Assembly (NCBI GenBank): GCA_000830255.1
Contig: JQIT01000003.1
Location: 124,001 to 188,000, forward strand
Direction: 5' to 3'
Origin: Sulfuricurvum sp. PC08-66
GTDB taxonomy: Bacteria > Campylobacterota > Campylobacteria > Campylobacterales > Sulfurimonadaceae
Length of the DNA: 64,000 bases
Shown here: positions 51,540 to 60,686 of the stretch, in pieces
Position numbering within the stretch: the first letter of the stretch is position 1
Layout: each line of letters begins with the position of its first letter
Translations under genes and position numbers: made by a program
Notes under the pieces: generated by a model
What the model saw: the letters and a program-made list of their open reading frames with translations, nothing else
Told to the model about the DNA's origin: nothing
Databases searched by the model: none

Positions 51540-53126
51540 ATGAAAAAACTGCTACTGCTGTTGCTTTTGGTGCTCACGGCTGATGCTCAAATCAAGACCT
51601 ACACCAAGACCGTCAAACAAACCTTCGGTGGAGCACAAACCCCCGATGATGCACGCCTAAGCGCTATCAAAAAAGCCGAGGCAGACATCGCACGTGAAGC
51701 AGGTGAATATATCCGCACCACGACCGTCGTGCAAAATGCCAAAATCACCTATGATGAGATTACCGCTATCTCTGCTACTATCCTCAAAAGCACCGTCCTA
51801 GAGGAGAAGCCCTACACCGAGGGCGCTAGCTTCGGTCTAGCCATCACACTACAAGCCTCCCTCGATACCGATACTCTCGATGCGCAAATAGACAAAATCC
51901 TGCATGCAGAAAATAGCCTAGCCACGGTCAAAGAGCTACAAAAACAAAATCAAGAACTCCTCGCCAAGCTAGAAGCTCTCGAAAAACAAAACAAACAAGC
52001 CAAAACCGAAGCGCAAAAAGAGGCGGTCAAAACAGGCTTCGCAGCCGCGCAAGAGAGTGCCACAGCTATAGAGTGGTTCCAAAAAGGTTATGAGGCTTCC
52101 ATGGCAAAACAATGGGAAGAAGCTATCGCCAACTACTCTAAAGCCATACAAATTGACCCAAGCCTTGCCGATGCCTACAACAATCGAGGGCTTGAGTACG
52201 CCAATCTCAAACAATATGACCGTGCCATCGCCAACTACGATAAGGCAATCCAAATCGACCCCAATTATGCCAAAGCCTACAGCAATCGAGGACTTGCGTA
52301 TGCCCATCTAAAACAATACGACCGTGCCATCGCCAACTACGATAAGGCAATCCAAATCGACCCCAATTATGCCTATGCCTACAACAATCGAGGAATTACG
52401 TATGCCGAGCTGAAACAATACGACCGTGCCATTGCCGACTACGATAAGGCAATCCAAATCGATCCCAACTTAGCCACCGCCTACTACAATCGAGGAATTA
52501 CGTATGCCGAGCTGAAACAATACGACCGTGCGATTGCTAACTACTCTCAGGGAATCCAAATCGACCCTAATCATGCCAATGCCTACTCTGGTCGAGGGAA
52601 TGCGTATGTTCATTTAAAACAGTACGACCGAGCCATTGCCGACTACGATAAGGCAATCCAAATCGATCCCAATTCTCCCGATGCCTACAACAATCGAGGA
52701 CTTGCGTATGCCGAGCTGAAACAATACGACCGTGCCATCGCTGACTACGATAAAGCCATCCGAATTGACCCCAATTATGCCACCGCCTACTACAATCGAG
52801 GAATTACGTATGCCGATCTAAAACAATACGACCGTGCCATTGCCGACTACTCTCAGACACTCCAAATCGATCCTAACTATGCCGATGCCTACTACAATCG
52901 AGGAGTTGCGTATGCCAATCTAAAACAATATGACCGTGCGATTGAGAACTGGTCTAAGGCACTCCGAATTGACCCCAATTATGCCACCGCCTACTACAAT
53001 CGAGGGTATGCATATTACCTTCAAAGTAACCAAATAATGGCAACACATGATGCACAAAAAGCCTGCGAATTAGGGAAATGCACATTAATAAATATGTTAC
53101 GCAAAGAAGGAATGCTGCGTGATTAA
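51540..53126 (+). CDS. Exported tetratricopeptide-repeat protein
   Basis: A 528-residue exported protein (signal MKKLLLLLLLVLTADA). After an N-terminal domain of about 110 residues and a coiled coil (about 122-165) come about ten TPR units of 34 residues, for example AYNNRGLAYAELKQYDRAIA, then DYDKAIQIDPNY. Units 2-9 are nearly identical, so the array expanded recently. The C-terminal cap is MATHDAQKACELGKC. TPR solenoids mediate protein interactions; the partner may be the small LPP20-like protein encoded next with an 8-nt overlap. Two Cys are near the end (ELGKC). Confidence 0.85.
   Translation: MKKLLLLLLLVLTADAQIKTYTKTVKQTFGGAQTPDDARLSAIKKAEADIAREAGEYIRTTTVVQNAKITYDEITAISATILKSTVLEEKPYTEGASFGLAITLQASLDTDTLDAQIDKILHAENSLATVKELQKQNQELLAKLEALEKQNKQAKTEAQKEAVKTGFAAAQESATAIEWFQKGYEASMAKQWEEAIANYSKAIQIDPSLADAYNNRGLEYANLKQYDRAIANYDKAIQIDPNYAKAYSNRGLAYAHLKQYDRAIANYDKAIQIDPNYAYAYNNRGITYAELKQYDRAIADYDKAIQIDPNLATAYYNRGITYAELKQYDRAIANYSQGIQIDPNHANAYSGRGNAYVHLKQYDRAIADYDKAIQIDPNSPDAYNNRGLAYAELKQYDRAIADYDKAIRIDPNYATAYYNRGITYADLKQYDRAIADYSQTLQIDPNYADAYYNRGVAYANLKQYDRAIENWSKALRIDPNYATAYYNRGYAYYLQSNQIMATHDAQKACELGKCTLINMLRKEGMLRD
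52170..52985. repeat. 102-bp tandem repeats coding for TPR units
   Basis: About eight 102-bp units recur with strong identity (for instance CAATACGACCGTGCCAT and AAGGCAATCCAAATCGA in each). Changes in copy number would be in frame. Confidence 0.85.
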
Positions 53127-53430
53127 AACTCTACTCATTGTGCTCTACAGCTCGCTACTCATAGCCTCTGATAGCCTCCCAGAGTGGGTGCTCTCACCAC
53201 AATATGGCGCTGTAGGCAGTGGCACGAGTGAGCGCATGGCGCTCTTGCAAGCCAAAGCAGAGCTTGCCCGTCAAAAACGCCTACACATCACCAGCGAAGC
53301 GATACGAAACGACTCTGATTTCTCCACCCATAGCACCCAACGCGCCAATGAAAAAATCTATACCACCATCGTCAAGGAGCAATTCATCGATGATGATGGC
53401 ACCGTCTATGTATGGGTAGTGGAGGAATAA
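53119..53430 (+). CDS. Small exported LPP20-like protein
   Basis: A 103-residue exported protein with signal peptide (IKTLLIVLYSSLLIASDS). The LPEWVLSPQYGAVGSGTSER stretch matches the start of LPP20-type lipoprotein domains. The signal lacks a lipobox Cys. Start is a GTG (53119) with AAGGAATGC upstream, overlapping the TPR gene by 8 nt. The two are probably partners. Length is shorter than typical LPP20 proteins. Confidence 0.65.
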   Translation: MIKTLLIVLYSSLLIASDSLPEWVLSPQYGAVGSGTSERMALLQAKAELARQKRLHITSEAIRNDSDFSTHSTQRANEKIYTTIVKEQFIDDDGTVYVWVVEE

Positions 53431-53434
53431 GCCA

Positions 53435-55171
53435 ATGGAATTAGTCTATTTGTGGGTCGAAAAATATAAAAATATCCATCATCAGGGATTTAATTTCAGT
53501 CCTAAATTTTTGGTGGATTTTCAACCAACGCTTGACAAGGATGGAAAAGTTGTTGGCGGGGATCTTGATATACAACCAAAAGAGCACATTGAAAACTTTT
53601 TTGGGAAAAATATTAATGTCACGGCGATTGTCGGTGAGAATGGAAGTGGGAAGAGTAGTGTTTTTGAATTAATAAGTGAATTAGACAGCCCTTTCTCTAG
53701 TGATTACACAATTATTTTTATTCTGAGAGAAAAAGAAGAAAATTTTTTGTATTCTAAAAATATAAATGAAAACATAAATACAAATTTAGAAGAAAAAAAG
53801 CTTGATACTAATTACAATAAAGCATCGATAAGTTTAGGACTAGATATTGCGTACATGTCTTTATCATCTTTCCTTGGCAATATTGATAAACTTTACAACA
53901 ATATCAATGATAAAAGTTTACTAGCAAGCATTTTTAACTATGTAAATAATCATGAGAATAAATCATTTGATTTTTTATCATTTTCATTATACATTCTTCC
54001 AAAAATTCCAGAATTATTAAATCAAGAATACATAAAAAAAGCGTTTAATTTTCAAGGAAAACCTAAATACTTTAAGTTTAAAATAAAATCAAATGTGAAA
54101 GATTATTTCTCTGATTTCTTTAAAGAAAAAATAAATGAATTTGGTGAAGCTGAGATTATAAATAACAATTCTATTTATTACATAGATATTAACAATCATA
54201 GTGCTCTTGAAATAATTAAAGAATTAAATACAATGATTGAATATGAAAAACAAAAATTTAAAGAAGAAAACAATGAAATAGAAAGCAACCTGAATGAGGA
54301 TGAGAAGAACGGTTTATTGCCTGAATTTCCGAAGCGAGTAAAAACGCAATATGATGTGGACATAGAAGCCGTCTACAAGATGCCTTACGGAAATGTATCT
54401 GATGATGAAAGTATTCAATCAAAGATCAATCGCATGACAAATAGTAGAATTAATACTAATAGAAAGAAAATTGCTCGAAATAATGAAATAATAAATAATT
54501 TAGGAAGCATTGATTTTATCTTAACGCAAGACAAAAATGGCAATATATTTTACTTTAGTTCAGGTGAATTATCATTACTTTTTTATATTGACAAATTGTT
54601 AGCTATCAGTAAAAATAAAAATGATTTAACTTTCTTAATAGATGAGATTGAGCTATATATGCATCCATTTTGGCAGAAGAAATTTATGCTTTTATTAAAC
54701 AAAATATTCAATAATAATGATTACAAAAGACAACTTATTATCTCAACACATTCCCCGTTCATCCTATCCGACCTACCAAAAGAAAACGTTATTTTCTTAG
54801 AAAAAGGCAAACAAGTTTATCCTTTTGAAAATATGCAAACTTTTGGTGCCAATATCCACACTCTGCTTTCTCATGGATTTTTTATGCGCGATGGACTTAT
54901 GGGTGAGTTTGCAAAAAGTAAAATCAATGAAATTATCGAGTTTCATACGCAAGTCGAAAAAGAGACAAAAGATTTTACTGATTTACTAGCTCAATACGAA
55001 AATAAAAAAACACAATTTTTGCATATTCAAAGCATTATTGGCGAAGAGTATCTAAAACAAGTAATCAAAAATCATCTCGTCGAGATAGAAAAAATCCTAC
55101 TTGGCAAAGATGAAGCAAAAAATGCTGAAATAGCACGAGTCAAAGCATATTTAGAAAGTTTGGAAAAATGA
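53435..55171 (+). CDS. AAA ATPase of a Septu-like (PtuA-like) defence pair
   Basis: A 578-residue SMC/ABC-like ATPase (AAA_21 type). Walker A VGENGSGKSS is at 66-75. An insert of about 300 residues with helices follows, then the signature-like FSSGELSLLFYIDKL, Walker B LTFLIDEIELYMHPFWQKKF and LIISTHSPFILSDLPKENVI. The N-terminus YLWVEKYKNIHHQGFNFSP is shared by ATPases paired with HNH nucleases. It overlaps the nuclease gene by 4 nt. The gene is markedly more AT-rich than its neighbours, which suggests acquisition by transfer. Function inferred: phage defence. Confidence 0.82.
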   Translation: MELVYLWVEKYKNIHHQGFNFSPKFLVDFQPTLDKDGKVVGGDLDIQPKEHIENFFGKNINVTAIVGENGSGKSSVFELISELDSPFSSDYTIIFILREKEENFLYSKNINENINTNLEEKKLDTNYNKASISLGLDIAYMSLSSFLGNIDKLYNNINDKSLLASIFNYVNNHENKSFDFLSFSLYILPKIPELLNQEYIKKAFNFQGKPKYFKFKIKSNVKDYFSDFFKEKINEFGEAEIINNNSIYYIDINNHSALEIIKELNTMIEYEKQKFKEENNEIESNLNEDEKNGLLPEFPKRVKTQYDVDIEAVYKMPYGNVSDDESIQSKINRMTNSRINTNRKKIARNNEIINNLGSIDFILTQDKNGNIFYFSSGELSLLFYIDKLLAISKNKNDLTFLIDEIELYMHPFWQKKFMLLLNKIFNNNDYKRQLIISTHSPFILSDLPKENVIFLEKGKQVYPFENMQTFGANIHTLLSHGFFMRDGLMGEFAKSKINEIIEFHTQVEKETKDFTDLLAQYENKKTQFLHIQSIIGEEYLKQVIKNHLVEIEKILLGKDEAKNAEIARVKAYLESLEK

Positions 55172-56052
55172 TTAAACTTCCCTATCAACAGAATTTGGCA
55201 GATGATTACTATGCTTTATTCGCTAAGTTAAGAATTAAAAGCGATTCTTTTGAATCGTATTACAATACTTATCTCAAATCAAAGCTAAATGACTATACTC
55301 TAAAAGATATTGTGTGTGGAGATTTTGAGAAATTAGAAGATATAAAAAAATCTGTTGGTTCAAAGTTTTCTAGTAAAAGTAATGTTGTAAAAGAAGTTTT
55401 CAATTACGATAAATCAAAAGCAAAGATTTCAAAACTTCAGCCAAAAATAGCCAAATTTTTTGAAGACAATATTGAAGTCCATACCTGCTATTTTTGCAAT
55501 ATTGAGTTTATCAATAAATTTAGTACGTCTAAAAAAACAAAAAATGGGTTTACATTAGACCATTTCATTGACAAGGGTAAGTATCCCTATTTGGCATTGA
55601 GTTTGTATAATCTAGTCCCATCGTGTTATGTTTGTAATTCTAAGATTAAAGGCACTCAGTCAATCGCAGGAGTAGCACCGACGAGTCAAGAGTTTGATTT
55701 TGATGACAAAGTAAAGTTTAAAACCTTTATGTCAAATCCAAATTTATTTGTTAATGAAGAGACGGATATAGAACTCTTTTTGAAAGAGGATTTTTCGGAT
55801 AAATACCAACATTATCTCCAAGTCTTGGAACTCGACGGTAGATACGATTATCATAAATACAAAGTCATCGAGATGATTCAAAAGCGTCGAGACTATCCCG
55901 ATAGTCGTATCAAAGAACTCGCGCAATTGACCCAAAAAACTGAAGAAGAGGTAAAACAAGATTTGTTTGGTGTATATCTCAAAGAGGATTTACACAAACG
56001 CCCTCTCTCCAAACTCATCAAGGACATCTCCGAAGAGTTAGGACTCCTATAA
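55168..56052 (+). CDS. HNH endonuclease of a Septu-like (PtuB-like) defence pair
   Basis: A 294-residue protein with an HNH/zinc-type nuclease core: Cys107 and Cys110 (CYFC), Asp131-His132 (LDHFIDKG), Asn148 (LYNLVPS), Cys153 and Cys156 (CYVC). In Septu, PtuB cuts nucleic acid when the ATPase PtuA senses infection. Here the pair is translationally coupled. Its 5' two thirds are AT-rich like the ATPase, while codons after about 55.79 kb look like the host, so a recombination edge may lie within the gene. It ends 1 bp before the convergent pirin gene. Confidence 0.82.
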   Translation: MIKLPYQQNLADDYYALFAKLRIKSDSFESYYNTYLKSKLNDYTLKDIVCGDFEKLEDIKKSVGSKFSSKSNVVKEVFNYDKSKAKISKLQPKIAKFFEDNIEVHTCYFCNIEFINKFSTSKKTKNGFTLDHFIDKGKYPYLALSLYNLVPSCYVCNSKIKGTQSIAGVAPTSQEFDFDDKVKFKTFMSNPNLFVNEETDIELFLKEDFSDKYQHYLQVLELDGRYDYHKYKVIEMIQKRRDYPDSRIKELAQLTQKTEEEVKQDLFGVYLKEDLHKRPLSKLIKDISEELGLL

Positions 56053-56841
56053 TTAAAACCTCCCCTCCATAGGTATCTCTAGGAGCAAAAAATCACTTCC
56101 CTCATGCGCTTCTATCGATAGGCTCTCCTGCCCTGACAACCCCACCGCATCGCGTGCGTCTAGCACCTCACCTGCTACGCCAATGTGCCCCGCAATGACG
56201 AAAATATAAAATCCATTGCCACTGCTGTGGCGCGTGTAGCGCAGTGTGCGCGTCGCGTCAAAGGCACCGCGTGACACATAGGCATCCTGACCGATGACCA
56301 TCACCCCATCACTAGCCACTGGTGCGACAAACGTATAGAGACGATTGGCATAGAGCGTGGGCAGAAGCGCCATCGATGCATAGGAGGGTGCGCCATCGCG
56401 TTGGCTAGGGCTTATCCAGATTTGCAGCCCTTTGGCGCTGTGAAAACGGCTGGGATTGGTCTCGGCATGTTCGATACCGCGCCCTGCACGCATGAGCTGT
56501 ACCTCGCCTGCGCGTAACAGTCCGCTATTGCCCATCGTATCCTCGTGAAAAATCTCTCCCTCTAGCAGAATCGAGAGTATCTCCATATTTTTGTGGGGGT
56601 GTTTGGGCGTACCCGTCATCGAGAGCATCTCGAAGTCGTCGATGACGCGCAACGTCCCGTATCCCATATCCTCGACCCAATCGTAATCGTAGTAGTGAAA
56701 ACTCTGGTGCATGTGCATCCAACCCTCATCGATACGCTTGCGCGCGTCGTGGCGTGTGAGGAGTTTGGGCAGTTGCGTATTGCCCCATAAAGTGGTGAAC
56801 GCTAGGGCAAAGAGGGTGAGAAAATGGCGTTTGGAAAGCAT
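56053..56841 (-). CDS. Pirin-family protein with export signal
   Basis: A 262-residue bicupin pirin (YhaK/YhhW-like). The N-terminal cupin has the metal-binding pattern HPHKNMEI and IEHAETNPS (His-x-His ... His-x-Glu), with GLQIWISP in between. Unlike typical pirins it begins with a hydrophobic leader LSKRHFLTLFALAFTTLWGN. The SKRHFLT start resembles a KR-type Tat signal, fitting export of a folded metalloprotein. Start 56841 is better spaced from AAAGGAGT than the ATG at 56844. Pirins include quercetin dioxygenases; the role here is unknown. Confidence 0.82.
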   Translation of the reverse strand: MLSKRHFLTLFALAFTTLWGNTQLPKLLTRHDARKRIDEGWMHMHQSFHYYDYDWVEDMGYGTLRVIDDFEMLSMTGTPKHPHKNMEILSILLEGEIFHEDTMGNSGLLRAGEVQLMRAGRGIEHAETNPSRFHSAKGLQIWISPSQRDGAPSYASMALLPTLYANRLYTFVAPVASDGVMVIGQDAYVSRGAFDATRTLRYTRHSSGNGFYIFVIAGHIGVAGEVLDARDAVGLSGQESLSIEAHEGSDFLLLEIPMEGRF

Positions 56842-56951
56842 CATGGACTCCTTTGGTGTAGCAATATAAGCGCATTGGACTTAAACTATTGCACCCACTA
56901 CCCAAGAAAAACCTATCATTAGCTTAAAACAAAACAAAAGCATCAATTCAC

Positions 56952-56957
56952 TATAAT
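56952..56957 (+). promoter_or_regulatory. -10 element TATAAT of typA
   Basis: A consensus TATAAT 43 bp before the typA ATG. The leader contains a short hairpin GCTCT-CTGC-AGAGC (56970-56983). Confidence 0.6.
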
Positions 56958-57000
56958 CCGCGAAAATTTGCTCTCTGCAGAGCACCATACAGGAACTACA

Positions 57001-58803
57001 ATGCAAAAAATTCGTAACATCGCCGTCATTGCCCACGTCGACCACGGCAAAACGACACTTGTTGATGGATTGCTCAAGCAATCAGGTACATTTAGTAGCC
57101 ATGAGCACGTCGATGAGCGCGCTATGGACAGCAACGATTTGGAGCGTGAGCGCGGTATTACGATTCTTTCGAAAAACACCGCTATTCGCTATAAAGATTA
57201 CAAAATCAATATCATCGACACCCCAGGCCACGCCGACTTCGGGGGCGAGGTAGAGCGCGTACTCAAAATGGTCGACGGTGTTTTGGTACTGGTCGATGCC
57301 TACGAAGGTGTCATGCCTCAAACCAAATTCGTCGTCAAAAAGATGTTGGCACTAGGCAAAAAACCTATCGTCGTTATCAATAAAATTGACAAACCCTCTG
57401 CGGATCCAGAGCGCGTTGTCAATGAGGTCTTCGACCTCTTCGTCGCAATGGACGCTACCGAAGACCAACTCGACTTCCCTATCATCTATGCCGCTGCACG
57501 TAACGGTACGGCAAAAATGGATATGTCAGAGCCAGATGTCAATCTCGAGTGTATTTTCGAGACGATTTTGAACAAAGTCCCTGAACCTGTAGGCGACGCA
57601 GGCAATCCTGCACAAGCGCAAGTATTCACCCTCGACTACGACAACTACGTGGGCAAAATCGGTATCAGCCGTATCTTCAACGGTACTATCAAAAAAGGTG
57701 ACAATATTTTGCTAGCCAAAGCGGACGGCGAAATGGTCAAAGGAAAAATCTCTAAACTTATCGGATTTCACGGTCTTACGCGTATGGAAATCCAAAGCGC
57801 AGAGGCAGGCGATATCGTCGCTATTGCGGGTATCGAGACTGTCGATGTGGGCGATACCATCTGTGACCCTAGCAAACCTATGCCACTTGACCCATTGCAC
57901 ATCGAAGAGCCTACCTTGACCGTCGTCTTTTCAGTCAATGATTCACCTTTGGCAGGTCAAGAGGGCAAACACGTCACCAGCAACAAACTACGTGAGCGTC
58001 TCGAAGCAGAGATGAAAACCAACGTCGCAATGCGCTACGAAACTATCGGCGAGGGTAAATTCAAAGTCTCTGGTCGTGGTGAGCTTCAAATCACGATTCT
58101 TGCAGAAAATATGCGCCGTGAGGGGTATGAGTTCGGTATCGGTCGTCCTGAGGTCATCGTCAAGGAGATCGAAGGTGTCAAATGTGAACCGTTCGAACAC
58201 CTCGTCATCGATGCTCCTGAAGAGTTCAGCGGTACTGTTATCGAGCGCCTTGGCAAACGTAAAGCGGAGATGAAATCAATGCTACCTATGGGTGAAGGGT
58301 TCCAACGTATCGAGTTTGAAATTCCTGCACGTGGACTTATCGGTTTCCGTGGACAATTCCTCACTGATACCAAAGGCGAGGGTGTTATGAACCACTCTTT
58401 CTTGGATTTCCGTCCTTACAGCGGTAGCGTGGAGTCTCGCCAATACGGAGCGCTTATCTCTATGGAGAACGGTGTAGCACTTGCCTACTCTCTCTTCTCT
58501 CTCCAAGAGCGTGGGGCACTCTTCGTAGGGCCTCAAACCAAAGTCTACGAGGGGATGATCATCGGCGAACATAGCCGCTCAAACGACCTCTCCGTCAACC
58601 CTATCAAAGGTAAAGCACAATCGAACGTACGTTCAAGCGGTGCAGACGAAGCTATCAAACTCGTCCCACCTCGCGATATGAACCTCGAAAAAGCCTTAGA
58701 GTGGATCGAAGACGATGAGCTTTTGGAGATTACTCCTCTCTCTATTCGTATTCGCAAACGTTTCCTCACTGAAAACGAACGCAAACGCCACAGCCGCGGC
58801 TAA
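57001..58803 (+). CDS. typA: Ribosome-associated GTPase TypA/BipA
   Basis: A 600-residue translational GTPase that aids 50S assembly and growth under stress. G1 [10 protein letters not shown]2 region [14 protein letters not shown]3 [16 protein letters not shown] and G4 NKIDKPSA are intact. Domains II, III and V and the BipA-specific C-terminal domain follow ([17 protein letters not shown]). The start at 57001 has ACAGGAAC; an earlier ATG at 56968 is not needed. The gene is monocistronic. Confidence 0.97.
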   Translation: MQKIRNIAVIAHVDHGKTTLVDGLLKQSGTFSSHEHVDERAMDSNDLERERGITILSKNTAIRYKDYKINIIDTPGHADFGGEVERVLKMVDGVLVLVDAYEGVMPQTKFVVKKMLALGKKPIVVINKIDKPSADPERVVNEVFDLFVAMDATEDQLDFPIIYAAARNGTAKMDMSEPDVNLECIFETILNKVPEPVGDAGNPAQAQVFTLDYDNYVGKIGISRIFNGTIKKGDNILLAKADGEMVKGKISKLIGFHGLTRMEIQSAEAGDIVAIAGIETVDVGDTICDPSKPMPLDPLHIEEPTLTVVFSVNDSPLAGQEGKHVTSNKLRERLEAEMKTNVAMRYETIGEGKFKVSGRGELQITILAENMRREGYEFGIGRPEVIVKEIEGVKCEPFEHLVIDAPEEFSGTVIERLGKRKAEMKSMLPMGEGFQRIEFEIPARGLIGFRGQFLTDTKGEGVMNHSFLDFRPYSGSVESRQYGALISMENGVALAYSLFSLQERGALFVGPQTKVYEGMIIGEHSRSNDLSVNPIKGKAQSNVRSSGADEAIKLVPPRDMNLEKALEWIEDDELLEITPLSIRIRKRFLTENERKRHSRG

Positions 58804-58809
58804 ATCTTC

Positions 58810-58828
58810 TCCCCTCTATGCGAGGGGA
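58810..58828 (+). terminator. Hairpin terminator after typA
   Basis: TCCCCTC and GAGGGGA (58810-58816 and 58822-58828) form a perfect 7-bp stem with 5-nt loop, 6 bp after the typA stop. T-content downstream is moderate. It may also end the convergent cyclase gene. Confidence 0.6.
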
Positions 58829-58869
58829 AACTCCTACCTTTTCACTCTTTTTACGCTTCTTTACTTCTC

Positions 58870-60579
58870 TTATCCAATACTCTCTCGATAGACGACACGA
58901 TTACGTCCTAATTCTTTTGCTTCATAGAGCGCTTCATCTGCTTTTTTGTAGATTTGCATCGATGCTGAGAGCGTCCTACCGTCGATACGTACCATACCGA
59001 TGGAAGCTGTAAGCACATGCGTCTCTACCTCTTTAAAAGGGATAGCCAACGCCATAATGCCTTGACGCAACGCCTCTAGACGCGCTGGCGCAGAGGGGGT
59101 GTAGGCTTGACTCCACACGATACCAAACTCCTCTCCACCCAATCGATAGACCGCTTCACCTTCGTGATTGCTATGGCTTTTTAGGAGTTGTGCAACGCTA
59201 CGTAGCACCTCATCTCCTTTGGGGTGACCATAGGCATCGTTGTAGCGTTTGAAGTGATCCACATCGACGATAGCGAAATAGAGTTCACCCTGCACGCGCA
59301 AGGTCTCTTCGATACGTGGGGCGAACTCTTTGGAGAAGGCGTAGCGGTTTTTGATACCTGTCAGAGCATCGATCAAAATATCGTGTTCGAGTTGCTCTTT
59401 GCTTTGGACAATCGACTGTATACGATAGACCATCGCAAACGAAAAGACCAACAACTCAATAAGCACCCCTATCGTATTGGCGTGCGCCACAAAGAGCGAA
59501 TAGGGCAAAAACCCAAAAAAGCCCAACGCCCACACCGTGTAGAGTGAAATATTAGGGAGCCATCCGATGATATAAAAGCGCGCCCAAATATTACTGCTAC
59601 CCAATGCTACAAGTGCAGGCATCGCCACGATGAAGGGGATAAGTGCCGCGGAATAGACCCCTAGCTCCATCATCAAGGCATAGGGAGCTATCCATGAGAG
59701 CAGTGCCATGACGCCATAAAAAAGCGCGGCAAAACGCAACACTCTATTCCACTGCATTGCGCTGTTTTTGGTCTGCAAAAACTCATTGGCAAAGTAGACC
59801 ATAAAGCCTAGATACCCCATGAGGAAAAAGTTGTAGCTTCGCTCATTCAACCACAGCGCATCGCTCCAAAAATAGTGCAATCCAAAGCCCTGCACACTAA
59901 AGGTCATCATCCCAAAGAAGAGAATATAGAGCGCATAGATACCGTAGAGGCGGTCACGTGTATAGAGAAAATAGAAGAGATTGTAGAGTGCCATGAGGAC
60001 GAAAACCCCAAAGACAAATCCGTAGAGCAGCATCGTGTCACGGTCTTGTTTGGCAAAGAGCGCTTGCTCGACCAAATAGAGTGGCACTTGCATCGCATCC
60101 AAGCTCTCCAACGCAACGTAGATACGGTTCTCACCGCTCGAGAGTGGCACTTCAAAGAGCAAATCTTTGTGGTCGATACTACGCGCTTGTCGCAAATAGT
60201 GGTCACCTGCTTGTTGCGTCGTCATCGTACCGTCGGGGCGGATATGGTAGAGCTGAACGCGGTCGAGCCACGAAGTAGGAATATGCAATACATAAGGTTG
60301 GAGGGAGAGGGTGGTGTTGATGACATCGAGCTTGAGCCAGTAGCGCGTATGAGAGAAGTGAAAATAGAGAAAGCCCGCTTGGTTGGGCGCAAAATCGAGT
60401 GCACCTTGACGCACGGCATCGATAGTAAAAGTGCCTGCTTCATCTGTGGCAATCTCTACGTGTGAGCTAATATCCATCGAAAGAGGCGCATGTCCTACAC
60501 TCACAGGCATGGCATATACGCCAAGCTGTAGCGCAAACAAAAGGGGTACGCTTCGCAAAAAAAGGGTGAAACATCGCAT
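58870..60579 (-). CDS. 7TM diguanylate cyclase (7TMR-DISM plus GGDEF)
   Basis: A 569-residue membrane enzyme that makes c-di-GMP. Signal peptide, then a 7TMR-DISMED2 periplasmic carbohydrate-binding-like domain (about 30-165), seven membrane helices (about 180-380) and a cytoplasmic GGDEF domain. The active site reads GGEEF in VYRLGGEEFGIVW, with DVDHFKRYNDAYGHPKGDEV, so it should be active. The inhibitory RxxD site is absent (HEGE at that place). It is a possible source of c-di-GMP for the Lap-like receptor, but no direct link is visible. Confidence 0.9.
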   Translation of the reverse strand: MRCFTLFLRSVPLLFALQLGVYAMPVSVGHAPLSMDISSHVEIATDEAGTFTIDAVRQGALDFAPNQAGFLYFHFSHTRYWLKLDVINTTLSLQPYVLHIPTSWLDRVQLYHIRPDGTMTTQQAGDHYLRQARSIDHKDLLFEVPLSSGENRIYVALESLDAMQVPLYLVEQALFAKQDRDTMLLYGFVFGVFVLMALYNLFYFLYTRDRLYGIYALYILFFGMMTFSVQGFGLHYFWSDALWLNERSYNFFLMGYLGFMVYFANEFLQTKNSAMQWNRVLRFAALFYGVMALLSWIAPYALMMELGVYSAALIPFIVAMPALVALGSSNIWARFYIIGWLPNISLYTVWALGFFGFLPYSLFVAHANTIGVLIELLVFSFAMVYRIQSIVQSKEQLEHDILIDALTGIKNRYAFSKEFAPRIEETLRVQGELYFAIVDVDHFKRYNDAYGHPKGDEVLRSVAQLLKSHSNHEGEAVYRLGGEEFGIVWSQAYTPSAPARLEALRQGIMALAIPFKEVETHVLTASIGMVRIDGRTLSASMQIYKKADEALYEAKELGRNRVVYRESIG

Positions 60580-60674
60580 AGGTTCTCTTCCTTGGCTGAG
60601 CGTCTTGAGCTAAAAGCGGGCTGAACTTTCCGCGCTTTTACGAGGCAACGCCCCTGCTCACAGTTGGCTGATTT

Positions 60675-60680
60675 TACAAT
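60675..60680 (+). promoter_or_regulatory. -10 element TACAAT directly in front of selO
   Basis: TACAAT ends 6 nt before the selO ATG, the same spacing as at the small lipoprotein gene (11306-11318). The transcript would start at the ATG and be leaderless; no Shine-Dalgarno is seen. Confidence 0.5.
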
Positions 60681-60686
60681 GGCTTT

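Noticed and set aside
52170-52985. Regular 102-bp repeats considered as a CRISPR array or non-coding satellite
   Set aside because: The units are contiguous without spacers and encode perfect 34-residue TPR motifs in a long open frame.
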